64,000 nucleotides of DNA from Kumtagia sp964244725 (GCA_964244725.1 CAXTJQ010000005.1:62001-126000); one strand, 5' to 3'; shown: positions 35,381-44,851, numbered from the stretch's first letter. Numbers and translations: made by a program. Notes: generated from the letters alone by a model not told the origin.

Positions 35381-36253
35381 ATGAGCGAAGAACCTCAAAG
35401 GCGACGCCTTGGCCGCGGTTTGGCGGCGTTGATCGGCGAAATCGACAAGCCTGCGGATTTGACGGCGTCAATCCCCACAGACGGCCGTGTACCCGTCGAG
35501 TTCATCGCTCCCAATCCGCGCAACCCGAGACGCAATTTCAACGATGCGGAACTGACCGATCTGGCGCAGTCCATTCGCGAACACGGAATTGTGCAACCCG
35601 TGGTCGTGCGCCCGTCGCAGCGCGAAGCAGGGCATTACGAGATCATTGCCGGGGAAAGGCGGTGGCGCGCGGCGCAGCGCGCGGGGCTCAACGACATCCC
35701 TATCATCGTACGGGACGTCAACGACCGCACTGCCCTGGAATTGGCTATCATCGAGAACGTCCAGCGCGCGGATCTCAACCCGGTCGAGGAAGCGATGGGT
35801 TACCAGCAACTCATCGACGATCACGCCTATACCCAGGCCGATCTCGGCCAGGTTATCGGAAAAAGCCGCAGCCATGTCGCCAACACCTTGCGGTTACTCA
35901 GGCTTTCGCCGGAGATCCAACTGCTTTTGGAAAGCGGCTCGATTTCGGCGGGCCACGCCCGCACTTTAGTAACGGCGACCGATCCTGCGGGTCTTGCGAA
36001 AAAGATCGTCGAGGACGGGCTGTCGGTGCGCCAGGCCGAGGTTCTCGCGCAACAACCCGCCGAGGCGCGCCGTGCAGCGGAGAGCAGGCCCCAGCCGATA
36101 AAGGGTTCCGATACGCTGGCGTTGGAAAAACTGCTTTCGGATGTGACCGGGCTCAAGGTCGTGATCTCGCACCGCGATCCGGGCGGCGACATCCGGATCA
36201 TCTATCGCAGCCTCGAGCAACTCGACGACCTCTGCCGACGGCTCAAAACCTGA
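35381..36253 (+). CDS. parB: Chromosome partitioning protein ParB
   Basis: A 290-residue CTP-dependent parS-binding clamp. The N-terminal RRRLGRGLAALIGE is the ParA-contacting segment; IIAGERRWRAAQRAGL is the CTP-binding motif; TQADLGQVIGKSRSHVANTL is the helix-turn-helix that reads parS; the C-terminal ~50 residues form the dimer domain. Strong parS sites lie at 32002 and 33945. It converges on holA with only 4 bp between them. Confidence 0.97.
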   Translation: MSEEPQRRRLGRGLAALIGEIDKPADLTASIPTDGRVPVEFIAPNPRNPRRNFNDAELTDLAQSIREHGIVQPVVVRPSQREAGHYEIIAGERRWRAAQRAGLNDIPIIVRDVNDRTALELAIIENVQRADLNPVEEAMGYQQLIDDHAYTQADLGQVIGKSRSHVANTLRLLRLSPEIQLLLESGSISAGHARTLVTATDPAGLAKKIVEDGLSVRQAEVLAQQPAEARRAAESRPQPIKGSDTLALEKLLSDVTGLKVVISHRDPGGDIRIIYRSLEQLDDLCRRLKT

Positions 36254-36257
36254 CGCT

Positions 36258-37310
36258 TCACCTTTTCGCGGTCGTAAGCCGGCTTGCAAGTACAATCCCC
36301 AACAATGCCTTGTGCGCCAGCGCAGTCGCGAGGTCCGGCCGCCTCCGGGTCTCAAGAACGGTTTTTTGCAAGGCATCGAGCATGCCGATCAACGCCGCCG
36401 CGTTCCATCGTTCAAGCGCGGTCTCCAGGAGCTTGCGCCGCGAAAAGAACATCGTCGGGCGCGCCGCCGCAACGACGCCGGACGCGCTCTTCCGGTCGCG
36501 CTCCATGGCCAGCCGCATGACAAGCATAACCTGAAATTGCCGCTGCATGGCCGACAGGATTGTGAAGGCCTGGCTCGCATTGCGCATTTGACACGAAAAA
36601 ATCCTATCGAAGGCCTGGATGTCCCCAGCCAGTACTGAATCGACGATGTCGTCAGCCGAGGCGCCGGAGGCATCGGCGCCCAACGCGCGCACGTCCACGA
36701 GATCGATGCTGCGCCGCCCTGTCGAGGCCAGGACCAGCTTTTCCAGTTCACCGCGTGTCGCCAGCCGGTCGCCGCCAAGCCCGCGCTTCAGGACCGCTCG
36801 TGTATCCGCATCGATCGTCAGGCCGGCACGGCCGAGCTCCATATCGATCACGGCGTCGACCGTTCGTTCGTCGTCTAAATAACAGGGCAGCGCCAGCGCG
36901 TGAGGACACGACTCGACGGTGGCGCGCAGGCCGAGACCCTTCTTCAAATCGCCGGCCTCGATGAGGATCTGGGTTGCAAACGGCGGGTCGGCGCACAACG
37001 CCTTGACGTCCTCCGCTACAGCCTTCTGGCCGAGCGCGTTGCGCACCCAGATCAAACGGCGGCCGGCAAACATCGGCAGTGTGTTCGCCTCGTCCGCCAG
37101 CCGTCCCGGTTGCCGGTCAAGTTCGGCGGCATCCAGTCTGACCAACGAAAATGGATCGTCCAGAGCGATTCCCGAAGCTTGCGCGAAGCTCCGCGCGCGT
37201 TCGCTGACCAGGCCGCGATCCGGACCATAGACAAGGACGATAGGCGGCGGAGCAGGATGGCGCGCCAGCCATGCATCGACGTCCTGCGCCTTGAGATGTC
37301 CCATACCCAT
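36258..37310 (-). CDS. holA: DNA polymerase III delta subunit
   Basis: A 350-residue delta subunit of the clamp loader, which opens the sliding clamp. Family segments include IVLVYGPDRGLVSERA near the N-terminus, LPMFAGRRLIWVRN and the degenerate AAA+ fold; it has no functional Walker A, as expected for delta. In Rhizobiales it normally follows leuS and lptE; here the upstream 339 bp hold no gene, so holA must have its own promoter. Confidence 0.92.
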   Translation of the reverse strand: MGMGHLKAQDVDAWLARHPAPPPIVLVYGPDRGLVSERARSFAQASGIALDDPFSLVRLDAAELDRQPGRLADEANTLPMFAGRRLIWVRNALGQKAVAEDVKALCADPPFATQILIEAGDLKKGLGLRATVESCPHALALPCYLDDERTVDAVIDMELGRAGLTIDADTRAVLKRGLGGDRLATRGELEKLVLASTGRRSIDLVDVRALGADASGASADDIVDSVLAGDIQAFDRIFSCQMRNASQAFTILSAMQRQFQVMLVMRLAMERDRKSASGVVAAARPTMFFSRRKLLETALERWNAAALIGMLDALQKTVLETRRRPDLATALAHKALLGIVLASRLTTAKR

Positions 37311-37649
37311 CCATACAGCGTTTCGAGTTTGAATGAACCCGACTGTCCGCGGTCGTCATGCACCGATCCAACGCCAGCAAGCCATTCGCCAGTTCCGTCC
37401 CTACCAATCCATTGCCGTCAGGCGAGGGGCGGGAGATCCACGGTGCGGGGATCCGTCAGGGCATCGGGAAGGCGCGTCTACACCCACGCGTTATCATGAC
37501 GACCAGATTGTTTTGTCCCGCGCCGCCAAGAAACCGCGCTGATTACGCCGCCCCGTTAATTTGCCGCAGATTGCTCTCGGAACGCTCGGTCCTGCTCGCG
37601 ATTGACCGATTAGCACCAAGTCGCACCGGCTTGCAGTTGAAAGTCTCCA
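37311..37649. other. Gene-free gap between holA and the polyketide operon
   Basis: This divergent 339-bp region should hold the promoters of holA and of the polyketide operon. Reading both strands I see no protein with codon structure or homology, no tRNA and no strong hairpin; open frames crossing it are extensions of adjacent genes in other frames. No remnant of lptE or leuS could be recognised. Confidence 0.5.
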
Positions 37650-38693
37650 ATGAACATCAGGCTCCTTTCCCTTGCGACCGCGGTTCCGCCGCACGCCATC
37701 GCGCAACGGGATGCCGCAGCTGTGGCGTTCGAAGCGTTTTCGGATCGCTTTCGCGATTTCGATCGGCTTTCGAAGGTTTTCGAGAGCTCCGGGATCAGAA
37801 CGCGGTACGCGGTCAAGCCGTTGGAATGGTATACGACGCCCCTTGGCTGGCCCGAAAGGACGGCCGCGTTCCTGGCGGGCGCTTCGGATCTTTTCGTCAC
37901 GGCGGCATCCAGCGCGCTTCGAAAGGCCGGACTGCAGGCTGGCGACATCGACACAGTGGTCACCGTCTCCTCGACCGGCATCGCCACGCCCAGCCTCGAG
38001 GCCAGGGTCGCCACGCGGATGGGATTTCGCCCCGACATCGAGCGGATACCTGTCTTCGGGCTCGGATGCGCGGGCGGCGTCACGGGACTCTCCATCGCGT
38101 CGCGCCTGGCCGCCGCGCGCCCGGGCAGCAACGTCCTCATGGTGGCGGTCGAACTCTGCACGCTGGCCTTCCGCTTGGACGAGTTGACCAAGGCCAACAT
38201 CGTCGCCACTGCCTTGTTCGGGGATGGCTGCGCGGCCTGCATCGTCCGGGCCGGCGAGGAGGGCATCGCGGCGATCGCGATGAGCGGTCAGCATCTTTGG
38301 CCCGATACGCTCGACATCATGGGATGGAACGTCGATCCCAGCGGATTCGGAGTCATCTTCGATCGCGCGATTCCGCCGTTCGCGCGAGCCAACATGAAAT
38401 CCGCGGTGTTGGACATCCTGAAGCGCGCCGGCCTGACGATCGAGGATGTCGGCCGCCTGTCCTTCCATCCGGGCGGCGCCAAGGTCGTGGATGCGCTGGA
38501 GAGCGCCTTCGACCTTGGCCAAGGGGCGCTGAATCACGAGCGGTCGGTGCTGGAGGACTATGGTAACATGTCGGCGCCGACCGCCTTCTTCGTTCTCGAA
38601 CGCGTGCTTGAAAACCCTCCGCACCGCACTCTGCTGACTGCGCTTGGACCAGGATTCACCGTCAGCTCGGTGTCCTTGAAGGTAGCGGCTTGA
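37650..38693 (+). CDS. Type III polyketide synthase (chalcone/alkylresorcinol synthase family)
   Basis: A 347-residue homodimeric ketosynthase. The catalytic triad is in place: Cys140 in FGLGCAGGVTG, His273 in SFHPGGAKV and Asn306 in YGNMSAPT. It would extend a CoA- or ACP-bound starter with malonyl-CoA and cyclise it to a pyrone or resorcinol; bacterial relatives include alkylresorcinol and alkylpyrone synthases. Its stop overlaps the next gene (TTGA), an ICMT-like methyltransferase, the same pairing as Bacillus bpsA-bpsB and Streptomyces srsA-srsB. Product not determinable from sequence. Confidence 0.92.
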   Translation: MNIRLLSLATAVPPHAIAQRDAAAVAFEAFSDRFRDFDRLSKVFESSGIRTRYAVKPLEWYTTPLGWPERTAAFLAGASDLFVTAASSALRKAGLQAGDIDTVVTVSSTGIATPSLEARVATRMGFRPDIERIPVFGLGCAGGVTGLSIASRLAAARPGSNVLMVAVELCTLAFRLDELTKANIVATALFGDGCAACIVRAGEEGIAAIAMSGQHLWPDTLDIMGWNVDPSGFGVIFDRAIPPFARANMKSAVLDILKRAGLTIEDVGRLSFHPGGAKVVDALESAFDLGQGALNHERSVLEDYGNMSAPTAFFVLERVLENPPHRTLLTALGPGFTVSSVSLKVAA

Positions 38694-39190
38694 ACGCCGC
38701 GCCGGTCCTGCTCGCGCTTGTCACGATCGAACGGCTGGCAGAACTGTGGCTGGCGCGGCGCAATACGCATACCCTGATCCAGGCAGGAGCGTTCGAAGTC
38801 GCGGCGGGTCACTACGGACTGATCGTGGCGGTTCACGCCGCATGGCTCGCCGTCCTATGGGTCTACGGCGCGACCCAGCCGTTGAACGGCTTCTGGCTCG
38901 CGGTCTTCCTCGCCCTGCAGATCGGACGCGTCTGGGTTCTCGCAACACTCGGACGGCGCTGGACGACGCGCATCATTATCGTCCAGGATGCGCCGCTCGT
39001 GGCTTCCGGTCCGTATCGCTATGTTTCGCATCCCAATTATCTGATCGTCATCGGCGAGGTCGCGGCGCTGCCTCTGGCCCTCGGCCTGCCGGTCGTGGCG
39101 GCCATATTCTCGGTGGCGAATGCCATGGTCCTGTCGATACGCGTGCGCGCCGAAAACGCGGCGCTCGAAAAGGTTCGCGATGCCGGCTGA
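38690..39190 (+). CDS. Isoprenylcysteine-carboxyl-methyltransferase-like membrane methyltransferase
   Basis: A 166-residue membrane protein with four to five hydrophobic segments and the ICMT/PEMT-type C-terminal signature GPYRYVSHPNYL that binds SAM. In type III polyketide clusters such proteins O-methylate the alkylpyrone or resorcinol. The start is TTG 38690, overlapping the synthase stop as TTGA, with GAAGG 7 bases upstream. Its own 3' end overlaps the MFS gene by 11 bp, so all three are translationally linked. Confidence 0.87.
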   Translation: MNAAPVLLALVTIERLAELWLARRNTHTLIQAGAFEVAAGHYGLIVAVHAAWLAVLWVYGATQPLNGFWLAVFLALQIGRVWVLATLGRRWTTRIIIVQDAPLVASGPYRYVSHPNYLIVIGEVAALPLALGLPVVAAIFSVANAMVLSIRVRAENAALEKVRDAG

Positions 39191-40712
39191 AACGGTATGG
39201 CCGAAAGGCGCAACGCCTGCGACGTGGCTCGGTTTCGGGGCCATGTGCGTCGGCATGTTCATGGCCATTCTCGACGTTCAGGTCGTCGCCACCTCCCTGC
39301 CGACGATCCAGAACGCGCTGTCGATCGAGCCCGATCAGATGAGCTGGGTCCAGACCGCCTATCTGATCGCCGAGGTGGTCGCGATCCCGCTCACCGGCCT
39401 GCTGACCCGCGTCCTTTCCATGAGGCTGCTATTCGTCTTCGCCGTTCTCGTCTTCACGGCGGCCTCGATCGGCTGCGCGAGCAGCCGGAATTTCGGCGAG
39501 TTGATCGCATGGCGCGTCCTGCAAGGCTTCTCCGGCGGAACTCTCATTCCGGCCGTCTTTTCGGCGGTCTTCATTCTCTTTCAGCCGGCCCGGCAGGCGA
39601 TCGCCACGACGGTCGCGGGCGTGCTCGCGGTTTTGGCGCCGACCGTGGGTCCGATCGTCGGCGGCTGGATAACCGAAACCTATTCATGGCACTGGCTGTT
39701 TCTCGTGAACGTCGTCCCCGGAATCGCCTCGGCGACGGCGGCGTATTTCCTCTTGCACCGAGACGCGATCCGGATCGCCCATCTTCGGCGGCTGGACATC
39801 GTCGGTCTCGGTACGCTGGCGATCGCGTTGACGGCGCTGGAGTTGATGCTCAAGGAAGGCCCCGTGCGCGGCTGGGCGTCCGGTCTTGTGCTCAGCCTGG
39901 GGGCTCTGTCCGTCGTTGCGGGGTTCGCCTTCCTGAAGCGAACGCTGGCGTCGGCCGCGCCGGTCGTGGACCTCCGCAATTTTCGCGACCGCAATTTCGC
40001 GGTGGGATGCATCTTGAGTTTCGTGCTTGGCATCGGCTTGTTCGGGTCGGTCTATCTGATGCCGGTCTTTCTCGCCTATGTGCGCGGCCACGACGCGCTC
40101 GAGATTGGCGAGGTGATGCTGGTGACCGGCATCGTCCAGCTCGTCGTCGCCCCGGCCGCCGTCGCGCTGGAGACCCGCGTGGACGCCCGCTATCTGACGG
40201 CATTCGGTTTCGCGCTGTTTGCCGCGGGACTGGCGCTGAGCGGCTTCCAAACGATCCGGACCGACTTTGACGGGATGTTCTGGCCGCAGGTGGTGCGCGG
40301 CGCGGCCATCATGTTCTGCCTGCTGCCGCCGACGCGCCTTGCGCTCGGGCAATTGCAGCCAGGCGCGGTCCCGGATGCCAGCGGGCTGTTCAATCTGATG
40401 CGCAACCTCGGCGGCGCGATCGGCTTGGCGCTGATCGACACGGTGATGTTCACCCGCGCCCCGAGAATCGGCGCGGGAATGTTCGAGCGGCTGACGGCGG
40501 GCGATCTCGACACTGCGAGATCGATCGGCGCGCCGATGGATTTATTCGCCGCCCGGTCGCCCGGTCCGCTTCCGGACGACGCGATGGATCTCCTCGATCC
40601 GCTGGTGCAGACGGCGGCCCTCTCGCAGTCGATCAACGAAGCCTGGTTGCTGATCGCCGTCCTGACCTGTCTGGCCCTGATGTGCGTCCCGTTCGCCAAA
40701 CCGGTGCGTTGA
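39180..40712 (+). CDS. MFS drug/proton antiporter, DHA2 (EmrB/QacA) type
   Basis: A 510-residue exporter with about 14 membrane segments. The motifs LDVQVVATSLPTIQ (helix 1), the A-loop-type sequence near LTRVLSMRLLF, and LAVLAPTVGPIVGGWI (motif C of antiporters) place it in the DHA2 family. ATG 39180 has AAAAGG 6 bases upstream. No emrA-like membrane-fusion gene is adjacent. Position at the end of the polyketide operon suggests it exports the product; this is an inference. Confidence 0.9.
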   Translation: MPAETVWPKGATPATWLGFGAMCVGMFMAILDVQVVATSLPTIQNALSIEPDQMSWVQTAYLIAEVVAIPLTGLLTRVLSMRLLFVFAVLVFTAASIGCASSRNFGELIAWRVLQGFSGGTLIPAVFSAVFILFQPARQAIATTVAGVLAVLAPTVGPIVGGWITETYSWHWLFLVNVVPGIASATAAYFLLHRDAIRIAHLRRLDIVGLGTLAIALTALELMLKEGPVRGWASGLVLSLGALSVVAGFAFLKRTLASAAPVVDLRNFRDRNFAVGCILSFVLGIGLFGSVYLMPVFLAYVRGHDALEIGEVMLVTGIVQLVVAPAAVALETRVDARYLTAFGFALFAAGLALSGFQTIRTDFDGMFWPQVVRGAAIMFCLLPPTRLALGQLQPGAVPDASGLFNLMRNLGGAIGLALIDTVMFTRAPRIGAGMFERLTAGDLDTARSIGAPMDLFAARSPGPLPDDAMDLLDPLVQTAALSQSINEAWLLIAVLTCLALMCVPFAKPVR

Positions 40713-40895
40713 GTCCGACGCCGATATTCCAAGGTCACAAGGGTTGCGAGTGGCGGGCCACGGACCATCAGATGATTACTCCGAACGGGCTTTAACGCCA
40801 CGATGGCCGCAAAGAGTGGTGGTCAGGTTGGTCGGCACGCCTATTGTGCATTGGCGCGGGCCACCGCATTCAACCGCGCCAGACGGAGAGACATC

Positions 40896-41252
40896 ATGAT
40901 CGTTCGCAAATTCACGATGGCCGACGCTTCGTTCGAACGCTCGCCAGGGCAAGACGGCGACGTGTTCGCAGGTAATGTGGTTGATGAGCGGCAAGGCGGG
41001 CCGATCACCATCGGCTACGGACGCTACGCGCCCGGCCAGAGCATCGACGTCACGCTCGAAGTCGATGATGTCATGGTGGTCCTGGAAGGACGGCTATCGG
41101 TTTCGACCGACGCCGGGCTGCTCACAGCCGGTCCGGGCGAAATCGTTCACATGCCCAAAGGGGAGGCGGTCACGATCCGTTCGCATGAGGCGGGTGCTGT
41201 AACCGCGTATGTTACTTATCCGCACTGGCGGGAGCCGTCGGCCGCGACGTAG
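40896..41252 (+). CDS. Small cupin protein, EutQ-like
   Basis: A 118-residue single-domain cupin. The second cupin motif is visible around GPGEIVHMPKGEAVTIRS; the first is poor in His, so metal binding is doubtful. It resembles the cupin part of EutQ (ethanolamine utilisation), but no eut genes are nearby. ATG 40896 has GGAGAG 6 bases before it; the frame is open further upstream without a ribosome site. Role unknown; it may be independent of the polyketide genes. Confidence 0.75.
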   Translation: MIVRKFTMADASFERSPGQDGDVFAGNVVDERQGGPITIGYGRYAPGQSIDVTLEVDDVMVVLEGRLSVSTDAGLLTAGPGEIVHMPKGEAVTIRSHEAGAVTAYVTYPHWREPSAAT

Positions 41253-41341
41253 ACAGCTTTCGGCTTCTTTCGGTCCTCCGCCCCACATGCGGCGTCATGA
41301 TCGGTAGCGGCAGGAAATCGTGCGATCGGTGGGGCGGCGAG

Positions 41342-41431
41342 TGGCGGAGAGGGGGGGATTCGAACCCCCGATGAGCTTGCACCCATGCCGCATTTCGAGT
41401 GCGGTGCATTCAACCACTCTGCCACCTCTCC
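41342..41431 (-). tRNA. tRNA-Ser(CGA)
   Basis: Read on the minus strand, a 7-bp acceptor stem GGAGAGG pairs with the 3' end, followed by a D arm, an anticodon arm with CGA in CTCGAAA (reading UCG), a long variable arm and the T arm GGGGGTTCGAATCCCCC. The 3' CCA is encoded. The long variable arm and the CGA anticodon identify serine. It lies divergent from rplU. Confidence 0.96.
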
Positions 41432-41565
41432 GCGGGGCGTGGTCCGCCTTTCGGCGCGGGCAGTGCATATCGGTTGGCGTCCGGGGATACAAGGTGAAAT
41501 CGCACGGACTCTCACCTGCCAGGCCGGGCGAACGGCGTTGCGATGCGCGAAACGGCGCGCTTCGC

Positions 41566-41594
41566 CTTGACTTGGAAAAGTCCTTCGTCTATCG
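41566..41594 (+). promoter_or_regulatory. Housekeeping promoter candidate for rplU-rpmA
   Basis: CTTGAC (41566-41571) and CTATCG (41589-41594) are separated by 17 bases, a very good fit to the rhizobial sigma-70 consensus CTTGAC-N17-CTATAT. Predicted transcription would start near 41601, giving a ~120-base leader before rplU. Confidence 0.65.
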
Positions 41595-41719
41595 AGCCGG
41601 CAAATCCGGCGCTGGGACCTCCCCACGCCGGGTTTTCAATTGAAAAATCAACGGCTCGACAAGAAGACGGCTGGATCGCTTTTGGCGACGAAAACCGGAC
41701 CGGGCGCGAAAGGCCAAAA

Positions 41720-42088
41720 ATGTTCGCAGTCATCAAGACGGGTGGCAAGCAGTATCGCATTGCCGCCAACGACGTCATAAAGATCGAAAAGCTCGCCGGC
41801 GAGGCAGGCGACATCATCGAATTCGGCAAGGTGCTGGCCTTCGGAGCGGGTGACGACGCCACTTTCGGCGCCCCCTTCGTCTCCGGCGCCACCGTCACGG
41901 CGGAAGTCGTCAAGCAGGGCCGCGGCAAGACCGTCATCGCTTTCAAGAAGCGCCGCCGGCAGAATTCGCGCCGCAAGCGCGGCAACCGCCAGTACGAGAC
42001 CACGGTTCGCATCGACGAGATCCTGACGGGCGGCGCCAAGCCAACCGCGCGGGCGGACCGGACCCCCGCGGTCGAGCCGCAGGAATAG
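41720..42088 (+). CDS. rplU: Ribosomal protein L21
   Basis: A 122-residue 50S protein, beginning MFAVIKTGGKQYRI and carrying KKRRRQNSRRKRGNRQ, the basic rRNA-binding loop. A ~20-residue non-conserved tail follows the L21 core. ATG 41720 has AAAGG upstream; the frame is open further upstream but unconserved. rpmA follows after 88 bp. Confidence 0.98.
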   Translation: MFAVIKTGGKQYRIAANDVIKIEKLAGEAGDIIEFGKVLAFGAGDDATFGAPFVSGATVTAEVVKQGRGKTVIAFKKRRRQNSRRKRGNRQYETTVRIDEILTGGAKPTARADRTPAVEPQE

Positions 42089-42176
42089 ATCGCGGCATCG
42101 CCGACAAGGCTTGAAGAAACGCGCGAAGCGCGGCATACGGACATGGCGCGCTGAGCAAGCGCGAAGGAGTTGAGAC

Positions 42177-42446
<270 letters not shown>

Positions 42447-42517
42447 TCCGGATCCGCACGACAACACCGGCGCCCCCTCTCGGGAACCGGAGTCTGGCGC
42501 AGCCAGGAAAAGGATCA

Positions 42518-42550
42518 GGGGAGATGGGCCGCCATCTCCCCTTTCTTTTT
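42518..42550 (+). terminator. Intrinsic terminator after rpmA
   Basis: A perfect 10-bp stem, GGGGAGATGG paired with CCATCTCCCC around a GCCG loop, is followed directly by TTTCTTTTT. It ends 15 bp before the GNAT start codon; the T tract runs into that gene's leader. Confidence 0.93.
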
Positions 42551-42565
42551 CCTGGAGAACGTCCG

Positions 42566-43153
42566 ATGGTTGCCGAGAAGGAAATCCTGCAAGACGAAGG
42601 CTTTGCGATCGACCGCCCGGTTCTGGTCACCGAACGGCTGCTGATGCGCCGCCCTCGGGTCAACGACGCCATGCCGCTCGCCGTCCTCGCCGACAATCGC
42701 CACGTCGCCGAGATGCTGGCGCGCATGCCGCATCCCTACGGGCCGGCCGAAGCGCGCGCCTTCCTCGCGATGGAGACCGGCCAGCGCGCCGGCGCGGTCT
42801 ATGCGCTGACTCTTGCCGGCACCGGCTCGTTCATCGGCTGCGCGGGCGTCAACGTCACCGACCGCGGCCTCGAGCTCGGCTACTGGATCGGCGAGCCGTT
42901 CTGGCGTCGGGGCTTCGCGACGGAGGCCGCCCATGCCCTGGTCGATCTCGCCTTCGAGGCGACGCCCGCCAAGGTCCTGCATGCGGCATGCCGCGTCATC
43001 AATCCAGCGTCGCGCCGCGTCATCCACAAATGCGGGTTCCAGTATGCCGGTCAGGGCATGATGAACTCTTTGGTCGCCGGCCAGGTGCCGATCGAACGCT
43101 ACCGCCTCGACCGCAAGACCTGGGCGAGCCTGCGCAGTTGGGCGCATAGCTGA
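42566..43153 (+). CDS. GNAT-family N-acetyltransferase, RimJ/RimL-like
   Basis: A 195-residue acetyltransferase of the RimJ/RimL type: VLVTERLLMRRP at the N-terminus, GYWIGEPFWRRGFATEAA as the acetyl-CoA binding motif, and NPASRRVIHKCGFQ as the last core helix and strand. Substrates may be ribosomal or other protein N-termini, or small molecules. The gene sits between rpmA and obgE, where one or two GNAT genes are usual in Rhizobiales. ATG 42566 has GGAGAA upstream. Confidence 0.9.
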   Translation: MVAEKEILQDEGFAIDRPVLVTERLLMRRPRVNDAMPLAVLADNRHVAEMLARMPHPYGPAEARAFLAMETGQRAGAVYALTLAGTGSFIGCAGVNVTDRGLELGYWIGEPFWRRGFATEAAHALVDLAFEATPAKVLHAACRVINPASRRVIHKCGFQYAGQGMMNSLVAGQVPIERYRLDRKTWASLRSWAHS

Positions 43154-43163
43154 GACTCGCAAC

Positions 43164-43185
43164 GGGCCGGGTGAAACCCCGGCCC
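43164..43185 (+). terminator. Probable terminator after the GNAT gene
   Basis: An 8-bp stem GGGCCGGG/CCCGGCCC with loop TGAAAC is followed by ATTGTCTTTC. The T tract is interrupted, so termination may be partial. Confidence 0.6.
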
Positions 43186-43243
43186 ATTGTCTTTCGTGAC
43201 TGCGGCTGCATATCGGACCATATCGTTCGATCAGGAAACGCCA

Positions 43244-43744
43244 ATGCGCCGTTCCATCACGTTCGCCCTCATCGCCGTCGGCTCTCTTGCCACGCTCACG
43301 TTCACCGCGTCCGCGGCCGATTTCAAGCTCGAGCGATATTTCGCCGGCCGCACCCTCGCCAAGGGCGAATTCAGCGCCATCAACGGCGTGCACCGGACCT
43401 TCGACGTGGTGCTCAACGGACGCTGGAATGGCAGGCGGCTGAAACTGACCGAGGATTTTGTCTACAACGACGGAGAGCGCGACCACAAGACCTGGACCTT
43501 CGTCAAGACCGGCGAAGGCAAGTATACGGGCACCCGCGAGGATGTTCGCGGCGAGGCGTTGGTGACCATCAGGGGCGACACCGCGCTCTATTCCTACGAC
43601 GTGTATCTCAATGCGAAAGAGCGCAAGAATCTCGTTCGCTTCCACGACAAGATGGTGCTTAAGGGCAACAAGGTCTTCAACACCGCCACCGTGACCAAGT
43701 TCGGTTTCCCCGTCGCCTCGGGAAAGGTCGACTTTTCGCGCTAG
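43244..43744 (+). CDS. DUF3833-like secreted protein
   Basis: A 166-residue protein with a Sec signal peptide (RRSITFALIAVGSLATL, cleavage near ASAAD). The mature part, with FAGRTLAKGEFSAINGVHRTF and KLTEDFVYNDGERDHKTW, has the repeated beta pattern of the DUF3833 family, which resembles lipocalin-like barrels. No lipobox is seen. ATG 43244 has AGGAAA 6 bases upstream. Function unknown; it lies alone between a terminator and obgE. Confidence 0.75.
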   Translation: MRRSITFALIAVGSLATLTFTASAADFKLERYFAGRTLAKGEFSAINGVHRTFDVVLNGRWNGRRLKLTEDFVYNDGERDHKTWTFVKTGEGKYTGTREDVRGEALVTIRGDTALYSYDVYLNAKERKNLVRFHDKMVLKGNKVFNTATVTKFGFPVASGKVDFSR

Positions 43745-43819
43745 GTTTGGGCGTCGACATCCCTCGCACTTTCAGGGTGTTTGAGCTAGAGCAGGCGCTT
43801 CCTCGCCCGAGCGCCACCC

Positions 43820-44851
43820 ATGAAATTCCTCGACCAAGCCAAAGTCTATATCCGCTCAGGCGACGGCGGCGCGGGCGCGGTATCGTTTCGGCGCGAGAAA
43901 TTCATCGAATTCGGCGGGCCGGACGGCGGCGACGGCGGCCGTGGCGGCGACGTCTGGCTCGAGGCGGTTGACGGCCTGAACACACTGATCGACTATCGCT
44001 ACCAGCAGCATTTCAAGGCCAAGACCGGCATCCACGGCATGGGCCGCAACATGACGGGCGCCAAGGGCGGCGACGTGACGCTGAAGATGCCGGCCGGCAC
44101 TCAGGTCTTCGAGGACGACAACGAGACCCTGATCTGCGACCTCACGGTCGTGGGCCAGCGTTTTCTGCTCGCCAAGGGCGGCAATGGCGGCTTCGGCAAC
44201 CAGCATTTCAAGACGTCGACCAACCAGGCGCCGCGCCGCGCCAATCCCGGCCTCGAGGGCGAGGAGCGCAACATCTGGCTGCGGCTGAAGCTGATCGCCG
44301 ATGCCGGCCTCGTCGGCCTGCCCAACGCGGGCAAATCGACGTTTCTCGCGACGGTCACCGCGGCCAAGCCAAAGATCGCCGATTATCCGTTCACGACGCT
44401 GCATCCCAACCTCGGCGTCGCCCGCGTCGATGCGCGCGAATTCGTCATCGCCGACATTCCCGGGCTGATCGAGGGCGCGCATGAGGGCGTCGGCATCGGC
44501 GACCGGTTTCTCGGCCATGTCGAGCGAACGCGGGTGCTGCTGCATCTCGTCTCGGCGCAGGAGGAGCATCCGGGAAAGGCCTACAAGACCGTGCGCGCCG
44601 AATTGGAGGCGTACGGCAACGGCCTGACCGAAAAGCGGGAGATCGTCGCGCTCAGCCAGGCCGACACGCTCGACGCCGCCACCCGCAAGAAGAAGGTCGC
44701 GGCGCTGAAGCGCGCAGCCGGCCGCGCGCCGCTGGTTCTCTCGGCCGTGACGCGCGAAGGCGTCGAAACGACGCTGCGCCTGCTGATCGGCGAGGTGCGG
44801 ATGGCGCGCGACGCGGCGGCGCCGGTCGACGATGTGCGGTGGAAAAGTTGA
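43820..44851 (+). CDS. obgE: Obg/CgtA GTPase
   Basis: A 343-residue essential GTPase for 50S ribosome maturation and stress signalling. The glycine-rich Obg domain (RSGDGGAGAVSFRREK, GGDGGRGGD) precedes the G domain: G1 GLPNAGKST, switch region DYPFTTLHPNLG, G3 DIPGLIEGA, and G4 as SQAD in place of NKxD, a variation seen in this lineage. Intergenic repeat sequence separates it from proB. Confidence 0.97.
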   Translation: MKFLDQAKVYIRSGDGGAGAVSFRREKFIEFGGPDGGDGGRGGDVWLEAVDGLNTLIDYRYQQHFKAKTGIHGMGRNMTGAKGGDVTLKMPAGTQVFEDDNETLICDLTVVGQRFLLAKGGNGGFGNQHFKTSTNQAPRRANPGLEGEERNIWLRLKLIADAGLVGLPNAGKSTFLATVTAAKPKIADYPFTTLHPNLGVARVDAREFVIADIPGLIEGAHEGVGIGDRFLGHVERTRVLLHLVSAQEEHPGKAYKTVRAELEAYGNGLTEKREIVALSQADTLDAATRKKKVAALKRAAGRAPLVLSAVTREGVETTLRLLIGEVRMARDAAAPVDDVRWKS

